Assembly (NCBI RefSeq): GCF_900090305.1
Contig: NZ_LT607751.1
Location: 2,046,001 to 2,110,000 of the forward strand
Direction of reading: 5' to 3'
DNA from: Micromonospora siamensis
GTDB lineage: Bacteria > Actinomycetota > Actinomycetes > Mycobacteriales > Micromonosporaceae
Length of the DNA stretch: 64,000 nt
The stretch's first letter is position 1; the number at the start of each line of letters is the position of its first letter. The position numbers and the translations under genes were made by a program. Shown here piece after piece: positions 11,942 through 21,980 of this stretch. The notes beneath the pieces were generated by a model that ran no database searches, was not told where the DNA came from, and saw only the letters and a program-made list of their open reading frames with translations.

Positions 11942-14512
11942 ATGGAGACCGGCGATCCCCGGAACGTCGTGCCGCCCGGCCGGGCCCGGCCGTTCTTCGG
12001 CTTCGTCACCGGGGTCCTCGCGCTGGCCGTGCTGGTGTCGGCCGGCCCGCTGGCCGGCCTGCCGGGCCGCCTCGACGACCTGCCCGCGGCGTTCTGGACG
12101 ATGGCGGCGCTCGCCGTCGCCTGCGACGCGCGTCCGTTCGTCCCGCCCGGCCGTCGGGAGTCCTCGGCGGTCTTCCCGTCCACCTGCTTCACCTTCGCCA
12201 TCCTGCTCGGCTGGGGGCTCGGTCCCGCGGTGGCGGTGCAGGCGGTGGCGGTCGCCGTCTCCGGTTGGCGGATGCGGCACGCCGCCTGGCGCACCGTCTT
12301 CAACGGCGCCCAGTACGCCGTGGCGCTCGGTGCCGCGTACGCGGTCACCCGGCTCGGTTCCGGCGGCCTCTTCGACGACGGCCGCCTGCGCTGGACGGAC
12401 GTCGCGGTGGTCGGCGGCGCCACCGTCGCCTGGTTCGCCGCCAACTACGGCCTGGTCAGCACCGCCGTGCGGCTGCGCTTCGGCGAGCGGTGGTGGCCCG
12501 GCGTCCGGCAGGGCCTGCCCTACGAGCTGCTCTCCACCGGCTCGCTGCTGCTGCTCGCCCCGGTGCTGGTGACCGCCGCCCGGGCCAGCGCGGTGCTGAT
12601 CCCGCTGGTGCTGGTGCCGCTCTTCGCCGTCTACCGGATGGCCCGGCTCTCCGCCGAGCAGGAGGAGCTGGCGTCGCTGGACCCGCTGACCGGCCTGCCC
12701 AACCGCAAGGCGCTGCTGGCCGAGGTGGCCGAGCAGGTGCACCTGCACGCCGAGCGGGAGGCGCGAGGCGACCCCGACGGGCACCTGGCGTTGCTGCTCA
12801 TCGACCTGGACCGGTTCAAGCACGTCAACGACGCCCTGGGCCACGCCGTCGGGGACCGGCTGCTGGTCGAGGTGAGCGCCCGGCTGGCGGCCGTGGTGGG
12901 CCCCGGCGACCTGGTGGCCCGGCTCGGCGGAGACGAGTTCGCCATCGTCGGCACCCGGCTCACCGGCGCCGACCAGGCCCGCGAGCTGGCCGAGCGGGCG
13001 GTCCGGGCGCTGGTCGAGCCGGTGGAGCTGGACGGCCTCCCGCTGGACGTCGGCGGGTCGATCGGGATCGCGGTCTTCCCCGAGCACGGCGAGGACTACG
13101 CCACCCTGATGCGCCACGCCGACGTGGCGATGTACGACGCCAAGCACCGCAACGACACCGTCGCCGTCTACGCCGCCGAGTCCGACCACAACTCGGCGGA
13201 GCGGCTGGCGCTCCTGGCCGACCTGCGTCGGGTGCTGGAGTGCGGCCGAGGTGGCGCCGACCGGCGTGGCGGGTCACCACGGCCGGCGGCGGACCCCGGC
13301 CCGCCGCACGCCGGTGCCGTGGTGGGCGTCGACCTGCCGGGTCCGGAGGCCGGTACGCCGGACGGCGACGACCTGACCCACCCGGCCGCCGGTGCGGAGC
13401 CGCCCGCGGGGGTGCGCGGCTCGGACGGCGCGGCCCTGCCCGCCGGCCCCGGACCGTTGCCGGCCGCCCGGCGACCCGTGGGCCGGCGGTGGGGGCGGCG
13501 CCGGCGCGACCCGGCCGAGTTGGCCGGCTCCGACGAACTGATCAAGCGGATCGTCACCGGCGCCGACCCGATCCGCCGCCGGGCGCAGGCGCAGGCGCAG
13601 ACGACCGAACCGGCCGGAACCGGCCGTTCGGCCGACGTCCCGCCCGCCGTCGCCGACGGTCAACCGCCGACGCCGCCGCCGGCCGGGCCGGCCTGGTCCG
13701 GCGAGCGCGAGCGGCAGCCGGACCCCACGGGCGCGGGCGAGATCACGATGTACTACCAGCCGCAGATCGCCATCGCCACCGGCGAGGTGGTGGGGGTGGA
13801 GGCGCTGCTGCGCTGGCGGCACCCGCGGCGTGGCATGGTCGACCCCGGCGAGCTGATCCAGGTCGCCGAGCAGAGCGCCGTGATGCGGCTGCTCACCCGC
13901 CGGGTGGTGGACGACGTGGTCGAGCAGCTCGCCAAGTGGACGGCCGCTGGCACCGACCTGCGGGCCGCCCTCAACGTCAGTGTCCGTGACCTGCACACCG
14001 GCGAGGTCGCCGACCAGATCGCCGACCGGCTCACCCGCTTCGGCGTACGACCGGACCGGCTCCAGGTGGAGATCACCGAGGGGGCGCTGATGGCCGACCC
14101 GCGTCGGGTGCTGGCCACCATCTCCCAGCTGCACCGGATCGGGGTGGGCATCGCCCTGGACGACTTCGGCACCGGGTACTCGTCCCTGCAACACCTGCGC
14201 CGGCTGCCGCTGTCCGAGGTGAAGGTGGACCGCTCCTTCGTGCTCGGCATGACCGAGGACGCCGACGACGCGGCGATCGTCCGGTCGATGATCGAGCTGG
14301 CCGGCGCGCTCGGCCTGCGGGTGGTCGCCGAGGGCGTGGAGGACGAACGCACCTGGCGGCTGCTGCACGCCGCCGGCTGCGACGTGGCGCAGGGCTGGTT
14401 CTACGCCCGCCCGATGCCGGCGGAGGAGCTGACCGGGTGGCTGGCCCGCTACCGCCCGGTGCGTCCCACGGTGACCGCCGACGGCGACCGGCAGCGCCGG
14501 CCCGCCCGCTGA
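11942..14512 (+). CDS. Membrane GGDEF-EAL cyclic-di-GMP signalling protein, motifs intact
   Basis: 856 residues. ATG preceded by GGGAGG. About six or seven membrane segments fill residues 20-235, followed by a GGDEF domain (RLGGDEFAIVG, near 327-337) and, after a Pro/Arg/Ala-rich stretch of about 165 residues (430-595), an EAL domain. The EAL signature (VEALLRWRHP, near 619), DDFGTGYSSL, KVDRSF and AEGVED motifs are all present, so both c-di-GMP synthesis and hydrolysis are chemically possible. The long disordered insertion between the domains is unusual. An AT-rich patch at 11815-11850 may hold its promoter. Monocistronic. The signal sensed by the membrane part is unknown. Confidence 0.9.
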   Translation: METGDPRNVVPPGRARPFFGFVTGVLALAVLVSAGPLAGLPGRLDDLPAAFWTMAALAVACDARPFVPPGRRESSAVFPSTCFTFAILLGWGLGPAVAVQAVAVAVSGWRMRHAAWRTVFNGAQYAVALGAAYAVTRLGSGGLFDDGRLRWTDVAVVGGATVAWFAANYGLVSTAVRLRFGERWWPGVRQGLPYELLSTGSLLLLAPVLVTAARASAVLIPLVLVPLFAVYRMARLSAEQEELASLDPLTGLPNRKALLAEVAEQVHLHAEREARGDPDGHLALLLIDLDRFKHVNDALGHAVGDRLLVEVSARLAAVVGPGDLVARLGGDEFAIVGTRLTGADQARELAERAVRALVEPVELDGLPLDVGGSIGIAVFPEHGEDYATLMRHADVAMYDAKHRNDTVAVYAAESDHNSAERLALLADLRRVLECGRGGADRRGGSPRPAADPGPPHAGAVVGVDLPGPEAGTPDGDDLTHPAAGAEPPAGVRGSDGAALPAGPGPLPAARRPVGRRWGRRRRDPAELAGSDELIKRIVTGADPIRRRAQAQAQTTEPAGTGRSADVPPAVADGQPPTPPPAGPAWSGERERQPDPTGAGEITMYYQPQIAIATGEVVGVEALLRWRHPRRGMVDPGELIQVAEQSAVMRLLTRRVVDDVVEQLAKWTAAGTDLRAALNVSVRDLHTGEVADQIADRLTRFGVRPDRLQVEITEGALMADPRRVLATISQLHRIGVGIALDDFGTGYSSLQHLRRLPLSEVKVDRSFVLGMTEDADDAAIVRSMIELAGALGLRVVAEGVEDERTWRLLHAAGCDVAQGWFYARPMPAEELTGWLARYRPVRPTVTADGDRQRRPAR

Positions 14513-14581
14513 AGCGCGGCCGAGCCCCACCTGCCCGGGCGGACGGGGGGAGTCGGAGGCGTCGGCGTGAACGCAGGACAA

Positions 14582-14587
14582 TAGACT
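14582..14587 (+). promoter_or_regulatory. Candidate -10 box (TAGACT) for gatCA
   Basis: TAGACT 113 bases before gatC; no good -35 hexamer at 17 bases, so tentative. Confidence 0.35.
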
Positions 14588-14699
14588 CGCTCCGGCCACC
14601 GCGCGTCATCGCCCGACCCGTCGCGCCGGTGCTCCCGGGCGGCCCGTCGCCGACCGGGGTGACCGAGGACCCAGCAGGACAGCCACGAAGGGGGCACCG

Positions 14700-15005
14700 A
14701 TGGCCGCCATCTCCCGCGAGGAGGTCGCGCACCTCGCGCGACTGTCGCGGCTCGCCGTCACCGAGGAGGAGCTGGACACCTTCGCCGGCCAGCTCGACGT
14801 GATCCTCCAGGCGGTCGCGCAGGTCGGCGAGGTCGCCGCGGCGGACATCCCGCCGACCTCCCACTCCGTACCGCTGACCAACGTGCTCCGCGAGGACGTG
14901 GTGGTGCCCGGGCTGACCCCGCAGGAGGCCCTGTCGGGTGCGCCCGACGCCGAGGAGCAGCGGTTCCGCGTCCCGCGGATCCTGGACGAGGATGTGGCGT
15001 CATGA
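14700..15005 (+). CDS. gatC: Asp-tRNA(Asn)/Glu-tRNA(Gln) amidotransferase subunit C
   Basis: 101 residues, normal for GatC. GAAGGGGG precedes the [18 protein letters not shown] is the family start. GatC wraps GatA and GatB and stabilises the complex. Its stop overlaps the gatA start (ATGA), so the two are translationally coupled. Confidence 0.95.
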   Translation: MAAISREEVAHLARLSRLAVTEEELDTFAGQLDVILQAVAQVGEVAAADIPPTSHSVPLTNVLREDVVVPGLTPQEALSGAPDAEEQRFRVPRILDEDVAS

Positions 15006-16477
15006 GTGAGCTGATCAGGAAGACCGCGACGGAGATCGCCGGTCTCGTCGCCAGTGGCGAGACCTCCGCGGTCGAGGTCACCCGGGCCCACCTGGACCGG
15101 ATCACCGAGGTCGACGACCGGGTGCGGGCGTTCCTGCACGTCGACACCGAGGGCGCGCTGGCCGCCGCCCGGGCCGTCGACGAGCGTCGGGCCGCCGGTG
15201 AGCCGCTCGGCCCGCTGGCCGGCGTGCCGGTCGCGGTCAAGGACGTGCTGACCACCAAGGGCGTGCCGACCACCGTCGGGTCGAAGATCCTCGAGGGCTG
15301 GCGACCGCCGTACGACTCGACGATCGTGCAGCGGCTGCGCGAGGCCGGCACGGTGATGCTCGGCAAGACCAACATGGACGAGTTCGCGATGGGCTCCTCC
15401 ACCGAATACTCCGCGTACGGCGCCACCCACAACCCGTGGGACCTGGGCCGTATCCCGGGTGGCTCGGGCGGTGGCAGCGCCGCGGCGCTGGCCGCGTACG
15501 AGGCGCCGCTGGCGATCGGCTCGGACACCGGCGGCTCGATCCGCCAGCCCGGTGCGGTCACCGGCACCGTCGGCGCGAAGCCCACCTACGGCGGCACCTC
15601 CCGGTACGGCCTGGTGGCGTTCTCCTCGTCGCTGGACACGCCCGGCCCGTGTGCCCGTACGGTGCTCGACGCCGCGCTGCTGCACCAGGTGATCGGCGGA
15701 CACGACCCGCGTGACTCCACCTCCATCCCGCAGCCGGTGCCGGACGTGGTGGCCGCGGCGAAGCTCGGCGCGACCGGCGACCTGACCGGGGTGAAGCTGG
15801 GTGTGGTCAAGGAGTTCTCCGGCGAGGGCGCCGAGCCGGGCGTGCTGGCCGCGTTCCGCGAGGCGGTGGAGACGCTGACCAAGCTGGGCGCCGAGATCGT
15901 CGAGGTCTCCTGCCCGAACTTCTCCTACGCGCTGCCGGCGTACTACCTCATCGCGCCGAGCGAGTGCTCCTCGAACCTGGCCCGCTTCGACGGGGTGCGG
16001 TTCGGCCTGCGCGAGGGCGACGACGGGAACCGGTCGCTGGAGGAGGTCATGTCGCTGACCCGCGATGTCGGCTTCGGCCCCGAGGTCAAGCGCCGGATCA
16101 TGCTCGGCACGTACGCGCTCTCCTCGGGCTACTACGACGCCTACTACGGGCAGGCGCAGAAGGTCCGGACGCTGATCACCCGGGACTTCACCGCCGCGTT
16201 CGAGCGGGTCGACGCGCTGATCTCGCCGACCACCCCGTTCGTGGCGTTCGAGATGGGCGCGCGCACCTCGGACCCGTACCAGATGTACCTGGCGGACCTG
16301 TTCACCATCCCCACCAACCTGTACGGCGGCCCGGGCATCTCGGTGCCGTGCGGGCTGGCCGACGGGCTGCCGGTGGGCCTTCAGGTGATGGCCCCGACGA
16401 TGGCCGACGACCGGATGTACCGGGTGGCCGCCGCGCTGGAGTCGGCGGTGGGCACGCTCACCCCGCCCGCCCTGTAA
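15002..16477 (+). CDS. gatA: Asp-tRNA(Asn)/Glu-tRNA(Gln) amidotransferase subunit A
   Basis: 491 residues. Amidase-signature enzyme that releases ammonia from glutamine for conversion of Glu-tRNA(Gln) and/or Asp-tRNA(Asn). The Ser-Ser-Lys triad is visible: Lys in VAVKDVL (near 79), Ser in [11 protein letters not shown] (near 155), nucleophile Ser in [11 protein letters not shown] (near 179). Starts inside the gatC stop. gatB lies 1.4 kb downstream on the same strand, beyond two opposite-strand genes, so gatCA and gatB are separate transcripts. Confidence 0.96.
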   Translation: MSELIRKTATEIAGLVASGETSAVEVTRAHLDRITEVDDRVRAFLHVDTEGALAAARAVDERRAAGEPLGPLAGVPVAVKDVLTTKGVPTTVGSKILEGWRPPYDSTIVQRLREAGTVMLGKTNMDEFAMGSSTEYSAYGATHNPWDLGRIPGGSGGGSAAALAAYEAPLAIGSDTGGSIRQPGAVTGTVGAKPTYGGTSRYGLVAFSSSLDTPGPCARTVLDAALLHQVIGGHDPRDSTSIPQPVPDVVAAAKLGATGDLTGVKLGVVKEFSGEGAEPGVLAAFREAVETLTKLGAEIVEVSCPNFSYALPAYYLIAPSECSSNLARFDGVRFGLREGDDGNRSLEEVMSLTRDVGFGPEVKRRIMLGTYALSSGYYDAYYGQAQKVRTLITRDFTAAFERVDALISPTTPFVAFEMGARTSDPYQMYLADLFTIPTNLYGGPGISVPCGLADGLPVGLQVMAPTMADDRMYRVAAALESAVGTLTPPAL

Positions 16478-16493
16478 CCCAGGCGATGCCGCG

Positions 16494-16529
16494 AGCCGGC
16501 GCCGACGGAGACCTCCGTCGGCGCCGGCT
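16494..16529. terminator. Bidirectional hairpin terminator between gatA and a convergent gene
   Basis: Inverted repeat AGCCGGCGCCGACGGAG / CTCCGTCGGCGCCGGCT: 16 usable base pairs with a 4-base loop, between two converging genes. Confidence 0.85.
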
Positions 16530-16571
16530 GCTCTTCGGGTACGGGAGCCGTCGGGACGGAACGGTCGGCGT

Positions 16572-17144
16572 TCAGCCGTCGCGTCGTCCGGCGAGGTAGG
16601 TGCGGGCCCGTCGCCGGCCCTGGAGTTGTGTCCAGATCAGGAACAGCGCGGCCAGCACGCCGGCGGCCCCGGTCAGCCGGACCGCGAGGTCGTCGTCGAA
16701 GGCCAGTTGCGAGCCCTGGGTGAGCAGGAGCAGCACGCCGACCCAGAGCAGCCACCCCTGGGCGAGGGTCCGGGTGGCCATGTCGCGGGCCAGCGCGTCG
16801 ATCCGGGGGTCGTCGATGTGCCCGTCGCGCAGCGCCCGCTTGGCTCGGCGCATCGACTCCGGGTCGGCGGGGGCCTGCTTCGGCAGCCGCTTGACGATCC
16901 GCCGGCCGAAGACCAACGCGACCAGCACGCCGATCATCGGCGGGATCAGCATCAGCAGGAACACCAACCAGAGATCATTCCGGTCGGTGCCGTCCGTGCC
17001 GATCAGCACGGTGGCTGCGGCCGCCACCCCGAGCACCAGCAGTGCGCAGAACACGTACAGGTCGAGCCGGCGTTGCCGGCGGTGGCCGTCGGCGAGCAGC
17101 GCCGCCCGGTCCGCCTCGGAAAAGGTGTCCCCCGCGTTCGTCAT
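16572..17144 (-). CDS. Four-TM membrane protein, paralog A (unknown function)
   Basis: 190 residues. About four membrane segments (near 30-48, 58-80, 130-148, 155-172) in two hairpins, with a soluble middle holding [18 protein letters not shown] and a basic C-terminal tail (RRRARTYLA). No catalytic motif recognised. It is a paralog of the next gene: the same length, the same hairpin layout, the same GHxDDPRxDALAR block and the same RRRxxRxYLA ending. The sequence just before both start codons is also nearly the same (GGTA-GG-TCGACC then ATGACGAA), pointing to tandem duplication. Both lie between gatA and gatB on the opposite strand. Confidence 0.75.
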   Translation of the reverse strand: MTNAGDTFSEADRAALLADGHRRQRRLDLYVFCALLVLGVAAAATVLIGTDGTDRNDLWLVFLLMLIPPMIGVLVALVFGRRIVKRLPKQAPADPESMRRAKRALRDGHIDDPRIDALARDMATRTLAQGWLLWVGVLLLLTQGSQLAFDDDLAVRLTGAAGVLAALFLIWTQLQGRRRARTYLAGRRDG

Positions 17145-17173
17145 GGTCGATCCCTACCCGAGTGGGCGCGGCG

Positions 17174-17743
17174 CTACGCCGGGTGCTCCGGCCCGGGAAC
17201 GGATTCGACGGGCGGGGTGGCCGCGACGCCCTCCGCCGGACGGGCAAGGTACGCGCGGGCCTCCCGCAGACCCCGCCGCCGCTGCCACGCATAGACGCTC
17301 CACAGCCCGACCGACAGCACTGCCAACAGCACCCGCGACGGACGGCCGCCGATCGCCCCCACCACCTGGGACAAGGCGACGGTGCCAAATATCCAGATCA
17401 GCCACCGCTCGCCCAGCCGGCGCTGCGCCTCCTTGCGGGCCAGCGCGTCGACCCGGGGATCGTCGGTGTGCCCGGCGCGCAGCGCCTGCCGTGCCGCCGG
17501 GGCAGCGCCCGTGATCGGGGACCAGTCGAGCCGGTCCGGTCGGCGGCGGCCGTACTCCAGGGCGATCGCCGCGCCGAGCGCCGCCGGGATCAGGGTGAGC
17601 AGGAAGACGGTCAGCACGCCACGGCCGGTGACCTCGCGGGAGTCGAGCGCCATGAGGGCCACCATCAGCGCCGGCAGCCCGACCGCCAGCGCCACGGCCA
17701 CCATGACGGTCCTCCGGTCGAGCCGGCGTCGGGTATTCGTCAT
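17174..17743 (-). CDS. Four-TM membrane protein, paralog B (unknown function)
   Basis: 189 residues from ATG 17743; a longer frame to 17800 exists but the start matching paralog A is preferred. Two membrane hairpins flank [18 protein letters not shown], with a basic tail ([10 protein letters not shown]) and a Pro-rich end. Lies 29 bases upstream of paralog A in the same direction, so the two are probably co-transcribed. Function unknown. The block shared with paralog A is the only strong conservation I can see. Confidence 0.75.
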   Translation of the reverse strand: MTNTRRRLDRRTVMVAVALAVGLPALMVALMALDSREVTGRGVLTVFLLTLIPAALGAAIALEYGRRRPDRLDWSPITGAAPAARQALRAGHTDDPRVDALARKEAQRRLGERWLIWIFGTVALSQVVGAIGGRPSRVLLAVLSVGLWSVYAWQRRRGLREARAYLARPAEGVAATPPVESVPGPEHPA

Positions 17744-17831
17744 GGTCGACCCGTACCCAGTGGCGCTCTTCGCCACGCGCGGGCCGTGCGGGATGGGCAA
17801 ACCCGGCCGAGGTGCGGCCGGGCAACCCCAT

Positions 17832-17852
17832 TAGGCTGGACAGGTTCTGTCC
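17832..17852 (+). promoter_or_regulatory. gatB -10 box followed by a small palindrome
   Basis: TAGGCT (17832-17837) is directly followed by GGACAG-GTT-CTGTCC (17838-17852) at the expected transcription start, then CTGGAG and the gatB ATG. The palindrome could be an operator or a 5' hairpin. Confidence 0.4.
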
Positions 17853-17872
17853 GGATCGCGCCTGGAGCTCAG

Positions 17873-19372
17873 ATGACGACGACACTGCCCGCGTACGACG
17901 AGGTCGTCGCGCGCTACGAACCGGTGATCGGCCTGGAGACCCACGTCGAGCTGGGCACGAACACCAAGATGTGGTGCGGCTGCCCGACCGACTTCGGCGG
18001 CGAGCCGAACACCCGGGTCTGTCCGGTCTGCCTCGGCCTGCCCGGCTCGCTGCCGGTGGCCAACAAGGCGGCCATCGAGGCGACCATCCGGATCGGCCTG
18101 GCGCTGAACTGCTCCATCGCCGAGTGGTGCCGGTTCGCCCGGAAGAACTACTTCTATCCGGACATGCCGAAGAACTTCCAGATCAGCCAGTACGACGAGC
18201 CGCTCTGCTTCGACGGCTACCTGGACGTCGAGGTCAACGGCGAGCTGGTGCGGATCGGCATCGAGCGGGTGCACCTGGAGGAGGACACCGGCAAGACGCT
18301 GCACGTCGGTGGCGCCACCGGCCGCATCCACGGCGCGACCGAGTCGCTGGTCGACTACAACCGGGCCGGCATCCCGCTGGTGGAGATCGTCACCAAGCCG
18401 GTCCCCGGCACCGGTGCGCTGGCGCCGGAGGTGGCCCGGGCGTACGTCACCGAGCTGCGCGACGTGATCCGCTCGCTGGGCGTCTCCGACGTCCGGATGG
18501 AGGAGGGCTCGCTGCGCTGCGACGTCAACACGTCGCTGAACCTGCCGGGCGAGGAGTGGGGCACCCGCACCGAGACCAAGAACGTCAACTCGCTGCGTTC
18601 CGTCGAGCGGGCGGTCCGCTCGGAGATGCTGCGCCAGGCGTCGGTGCTCGACGCCGGCGGCCGGATCACCCAGGAGACCCGGCACTTCCAGGAGGACACC
18701 GGCGACACCCGGCCGGGCCGCTCCAAGGAGACTGCCACCGACTACCGCTACTTCCCGGAGCCGGACCTGGTGCCGCTCGCCCCGGACGCCGCGTGGGTCG
18801 CCGAGCTGAAGGCCGCCCTGCCGGAGCTGCCGCGGCTGCACCGCCGCCGCCTCCAGCAGGAGTGGGGCCTGTCCGAGCTGGACATGCAGTCGGTGCTCAA
18901 CGCCGGCGCCGTCGAGCTGATCGAGGCCACCGTGGCCGCCGGCGCCACCCCGGCCGCCGCCCGCAAGTGGTGGCTCGGTGAGCTGTCCCGCCGGGCCAAC
19001 GAGACCGGCGTGGAGCTGGCCGACGTGGGCGCCACCCCGGCGCAGGTCGCCGAGCTGCAGGGCCTGGTGGACGCGGGCAAGCTCAACGACAAGCTGGCCC
19101 GTTCCGTCCTGGAGGGCGTGGTGGCCGGCGAGGGTTCGCCGAGCGAGATCATGACCAGCCGGGGCCTGGAGGTGGTCTCCGACACCGGCGCGCTCACCGC
19201 CGCCGTGGACGAGGCGATCGCCGCCAACCCGGGCATCGCCGACAAGGTCCGCAGCGGCAAGGTCGCCGCAGCCGGCGCGCTGGTCGGCGCGGTCATGAAG
19301 ACCACCCGTGGCCAGGCCGACGCCCAGACCGTCCGCACCCTGATCCTGGAGCGCCTCGGCGCCCAGGGCTGA
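17873..19372 (+). CDS. gatB: Asp-tRNA(Asn)/Glu-tRNA(Gln) amidotransferase subunit B
   Basis: 499 residues. GGAG lies 6-7 bases before the ATG. GatB phosphorylates the misacylated tRNA and transfers ammonia delivered from GatA. Seen: IGLETHVEL at the start, zinc-site cysteines in WCGCPTDF and CPVCLGLPG, the [14 protein letters not shown] motif (near 165), and the C-terminal YqeY-like tail domain (from about 345 to 499). With gatC and gatA the full GatCAB set is in this window, as expected in an actinomycete lacking GlnRS. Confidence 0.97.
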   Translation: MTTTLPAYDEVVARYEPVIGLETHVELGTNTKMWCGCPTDFGGEPNTRVCPVCLGLPGSLPVANKAAIEATIRIGLALNCSIAEWCRFARKNYFYPDMPKNFQISQYDEPLCFDGYLDVEVNGELVRIGIERVHLEEDTGKTLHVGGATGRIHGATESLVDYNRAGIPLVEIVTKPVPGTGALAPEVARAYVTELRDVIRSLGVSDVRMEEGSLRCDVNTSLNLPGEEWGTRTETKNVNSLRSVERAVRSEMLRQASVLDAGGRITQETRHFQEDTGDTRPGRSKETATDYRYFPEPDLVPLAPDAAWVAELKAALPELPRLHRRRLQQEWGLSELDMQSVLNAGAVELIEATVAAGATPAAARKWWLGELSRRANETGVELADVGATPAQVAELQGLVDAGKLNDKLARSVLEGVVAGEGSPSEIMTSRGLEVVSDTGALTAAVDEAIAANPGIADKVRSGKVAAAGALVGAVMKTTRGQADAQTVRTLILERLGAQG

Positions 19373-19380
19373 ACAACCCG

Positions 19381-19415
19381 CGAAGGCCGCCGCCGTGACC
19401 CGGCGGCGGCCTTCG
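19381..19415 (+). terminator. Hairpin terminator after gatB
   Basis: Perfect 15-bp stem CGAAGGCCGCCGCCG / CGGCGGCGGCCTTCG with a 5-base loop, 8 bases past the stop. Confidence 0.88.
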
Positions 19416-19494
19416 GAAATTCCACCGGAGTACGCGCGCGACCCGCGCCACCCCCTCGCGAGGGCGTCAACGGCGACGCCCGGATGGAGTCACC

Positions 19495-21852
19495 GTGAAC
19501 CAGCACGACCTCGACGTCCTCGACGAGATTCAGCGGCGGGTGCTCTGGCTCGCCACCCGGATCGTGGACGCGGCCAACCACGACCGGGACACCGGTGACG
19601 GGGTGAAGGTCGGCGGCCACCAGGCGTCCAGCGCCTCGCTGGTCACCGCGATGACCGCGCTCTGGTTCGCACACCTGGACACCGAGGACCGGGTCGCGGT
19701 CAAGCCGCACGCCTCGCCGGTGTTCCACGCGATTCAATACCTTCTGGGCAACCTGGACCGGTCGTACCTGCCGAAGCTGCGGGCGCGCGGCGGGCTCCAG
19801 TCGTACCCGTCGCGGACCAAGGACCCGGACGAGGTGGACTTCTCCACCGGTTCGGTCGGGCTGGGCGCCGCCGCGCCGCTGTTCGCCGCGGTCACCCGCC
19901 GCTACGTCGACGCGCACTTCGGTGCGCGTCCGCACTCCCGGTTCATCGCCCTGATCGGCGACGCCGAGCTGGACGAGGGGAACATCTGGGAGGCGGTCGC
20001 CGACCCGGCCACCACCGGGCTGGGCAACGTGATGTGGCTGGTCGACTTCAACCGCCAGTCGCTGGACCGGGTCGTCCCCGGCATCCGGATCAACCAGTGG
20101 CGCGGCCAGTTCGAGGCGGCCGGCTGGCACGTGGTGGAGGTCAAGTACGGCCGCAAGCTGGCCGAGGCGTACGCCCGGCCGGGTGGCGACGTGCTGCGCG
20201 ACTGGATCGACCGGATGCCCAACGAGCAGTACCAGTCGCTGTTCGGGCTGGCCGGGCCGGCCTTGCGCAAGCAGTTCCTGGACGGCGCGCCGGCCGAGGT
20301 GGGCGCCTTCGTGGAGGGCATCGGCGACGACGAGCTGGGCCCGCTCGTCACCGACCTGGGCGGGCACGACCCGCAGGCGATGCTCGACGCGTACGCCCAG
20401 TGCGACGCGGTCACCGACCGGCCCAGTGTGGTCTTCGCGTACACGGTCAAGGGTTGGGGCCTGCCCATCGCCGGCAATCCGCGCAACCACTCGGCGCTGC
20501 TCACCACCGAGCAGGTCGACGCGTTCCGCGCGGAGCTGGGCCTCACCGCGGAGACCGAGTGGGACCGGCTGGACCCGGCGTCGGAGGCCGGCATCCGGGC
20601 CGGCGCCCGCCGGGAGGCGCTGTCCCGCGCGCCCCGCGAGCGGGCGCTGGGGGTCACCGTCCCGGAGACCACGAAGGTACGCGCCAACAAGCCCGTCTCC
20701 ACTCAGGAGGTCTTCGGGCGGGTGCTGGTCGACCTGGCCCGCGACCCGAAGGTGGCGCCGTACCTGGTGACCACCGCTCCGGACGTGGCCACCTCCACCA
20801 ACCTGGCCGGGTTCATCAACAAGACCGGGGTGTTCGCCCCCACCGAGCGGCGGTCCTGGACCGAGGACCGGATGCTGCGCTGGACGGAGAGCCCGGCGGG
20901 CCAGCACATCGAGCTGGGCATCTCGGAGATGAACCTGTTCCTGCTGCTCGGTCAGCTCGGCCTGTCGTGGGACCTGTCCGGGCAGCCGCTGCTGCCGGTG
21001 GGCACGGTCTACGACCCGTTCGTGCTGCGCGGCCTGGACGCGTTCCTCTACGGCACCTACTCCGGCTCCCGGTTCGTGGTGGCGGGCACCCCGTCGGGCA
21101 TCACCCTCGCCCCGGAGGGCGGCGCCCACCAGTCCACGATCACCGCCTCGGTGGGGTTGGAGCTGCCCGGGGTCACCTTCGTCGAGCCCGCGTACGCCGG
21201 CAGCCTGGACTGGCTGCTCTGCGACGCGCTCGGGCAGATCGCCCAGGGGTCGGCCCCCTCGGCCACCGCCGCGCCGGCCGAGGACGGGGCGTACTACTTC
21301 CGGCTGAGCACCCGCCCGATCGACCAGGCGCCCTTCGAGGCGGCCCGGGCCCGGATCGGCGACGCGGTGCTGCGCCGGCAGGTGGTGGCGGGGGCGTACC
21401 GGCTGGTGGACGCGCACGAGGCGTACCCGCATCTGGTGGACGCCCCGGTCGTGCAGCTCGCCGCCTCCGGCGCGGTGCTGCCGGAGGTCCTGGCGGCCGC
21501 CGCGGAGCTGGCGGAGGAGGGCGTCGCCGCGCACGTGGTCGACGTGACCAGCCTGGACCGGCTCTACCGGGCCTGGCAGCGGACGCTGCGCCAGGGCGTG
21601 CGGACGGCGACCGTGCCGAGCGTGCCGGGTGCGCTGCGGTCGGCCTTCGCCGACCGGGTGCCGGTGGTGTCGGTGCACGACGCCGCGTCGCACGCGATGG
21701 CCTGGCTCGGCTCGGCGGTGGGCGCTCCGGCGGTGCCGCTGGGCGTGGACGAGTTCGGCCAGTCCGGCAGCGTGCAGGAGCTGTACGAGCTGCACGACCT
21801 GCTGCCGGGCAGCATCGTCAACGCCGCCCTGGCCGCCCTCGCGCTGCGCTGA
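19495..21852 (+). CDS. Thiamine-diphosphate E1-like protein (AceE / transketolase-like)
   Basis: 785 residues from GTG 19495 (GGAG 6 bases upstream). Built like the homodimeric pyruvate dehydrogenase E1: an N-terminal ThDP domain with GDAELDEGNIWEAV (near 156-169) and NRQSLDRVVPG, a pyrimidine-binding domain (near 400-590, with TYSGSRFVV and EGGAHQSTI), and a transketolase C-terminal domain ending GVDEFGQSGS. It is about 100 residues shorter than typical AceE (885-920), mainly at the start. No E2 or E3 gene is nearby, so the acceptor is uncertain and the enzyme may act on another 2-oxo acid. It stands alone between two terminators. Confidence 0.8.
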   Translation: MNQHDLDVLDEIQRRVLWLATRIVDAANHDRDTGDGVKVGGHQASSASLVTAMTALWFAHLDTEDRVAVKPHASPVFHAIQYLLGNLDRSYLPKLRARGGLQSYPSRTKDPDEVDFSTGSVGLGAAAPLFAAVTRRYVDAHFGARPHSRFIALIGDAELDEGNIWEAVADPATTGLGNVMWLVDFNRQSLDRVVPGIRINQWRGQFEAAGWHVVEVKYGRKLAEAYARPGGDVLRDWIDRMPNEQYQSLFGLAGPALRKQFLDGAPAEVGAFVEGIGDDELGPLVTDLGGHDPQAMLDAYAQCDAVTDRPSVVFAYTVKGWGLPIAGNPRNHSALLTTEQVDAFRAELGLTAETEWDRLDPASEAGIRAGARREALSRAPRERALGVTVPETTKVRANKPVSTQEVFGRVLVDLARDPKVAPYLVTTAPDVATSTNLAGFINKTGVFAPTERRSWTEDRMLRWTESPAGQHIELGISEMNLFLLLGQLGLSWDLSGQPLLPVGTVYDPFVLRGLDAFLYGTYSGSRFVVAGTPSGITLAPEGGAHQSTITASVGLELPGVTFVEPAYAGSLDWLLCDALGQIAQGSAPSATAAPAEDGAYYFRLSTRPIDQAPFEAARARIGDAVLRRQVVAGAYRLVDAHEAYPHLVDAPVVQLAASGAVLPEVLAAAAELAEEGVAAHVVDVTSLDRLYRAWQRTLRQGVRTATVPSVPGALRSAFADRVPVVSVHDAASHAMAWLGSAVGAPAVPLGVDEFGQSGSVQELYELHDLLPGSIVNAALAALALR

Positions 21853-21864
21853 ACCGACGCCCCC

Positions 21865-21892
21865 GGTCGTCCGGCGGTCACGCCGGACGACC
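21865..21892 (+). terminator. Hairpin terminator after the E1-like gene
   Basis: Perfect 12-bp stem GGTCGTCCGGCG / CGCCGGACGACC with a GTCA loop, 12 bases past the stop. Confidence 0.85.
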
Positions 21893-21980
21893 ACGCCGGG
21901 TGACGGTGGCCCCGTGCTGCGTTGAAGGACCCTGAGTGACCTACGGTGACCGCCGCCTCACCTCGGCCGACATCCCGCTC

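Noticed and set aside
18748..21894. 1,048-codon open frame on the minus strand
   Set aside because: Antisense shadow of gatB and the E1-like gene, which both have full domain support.
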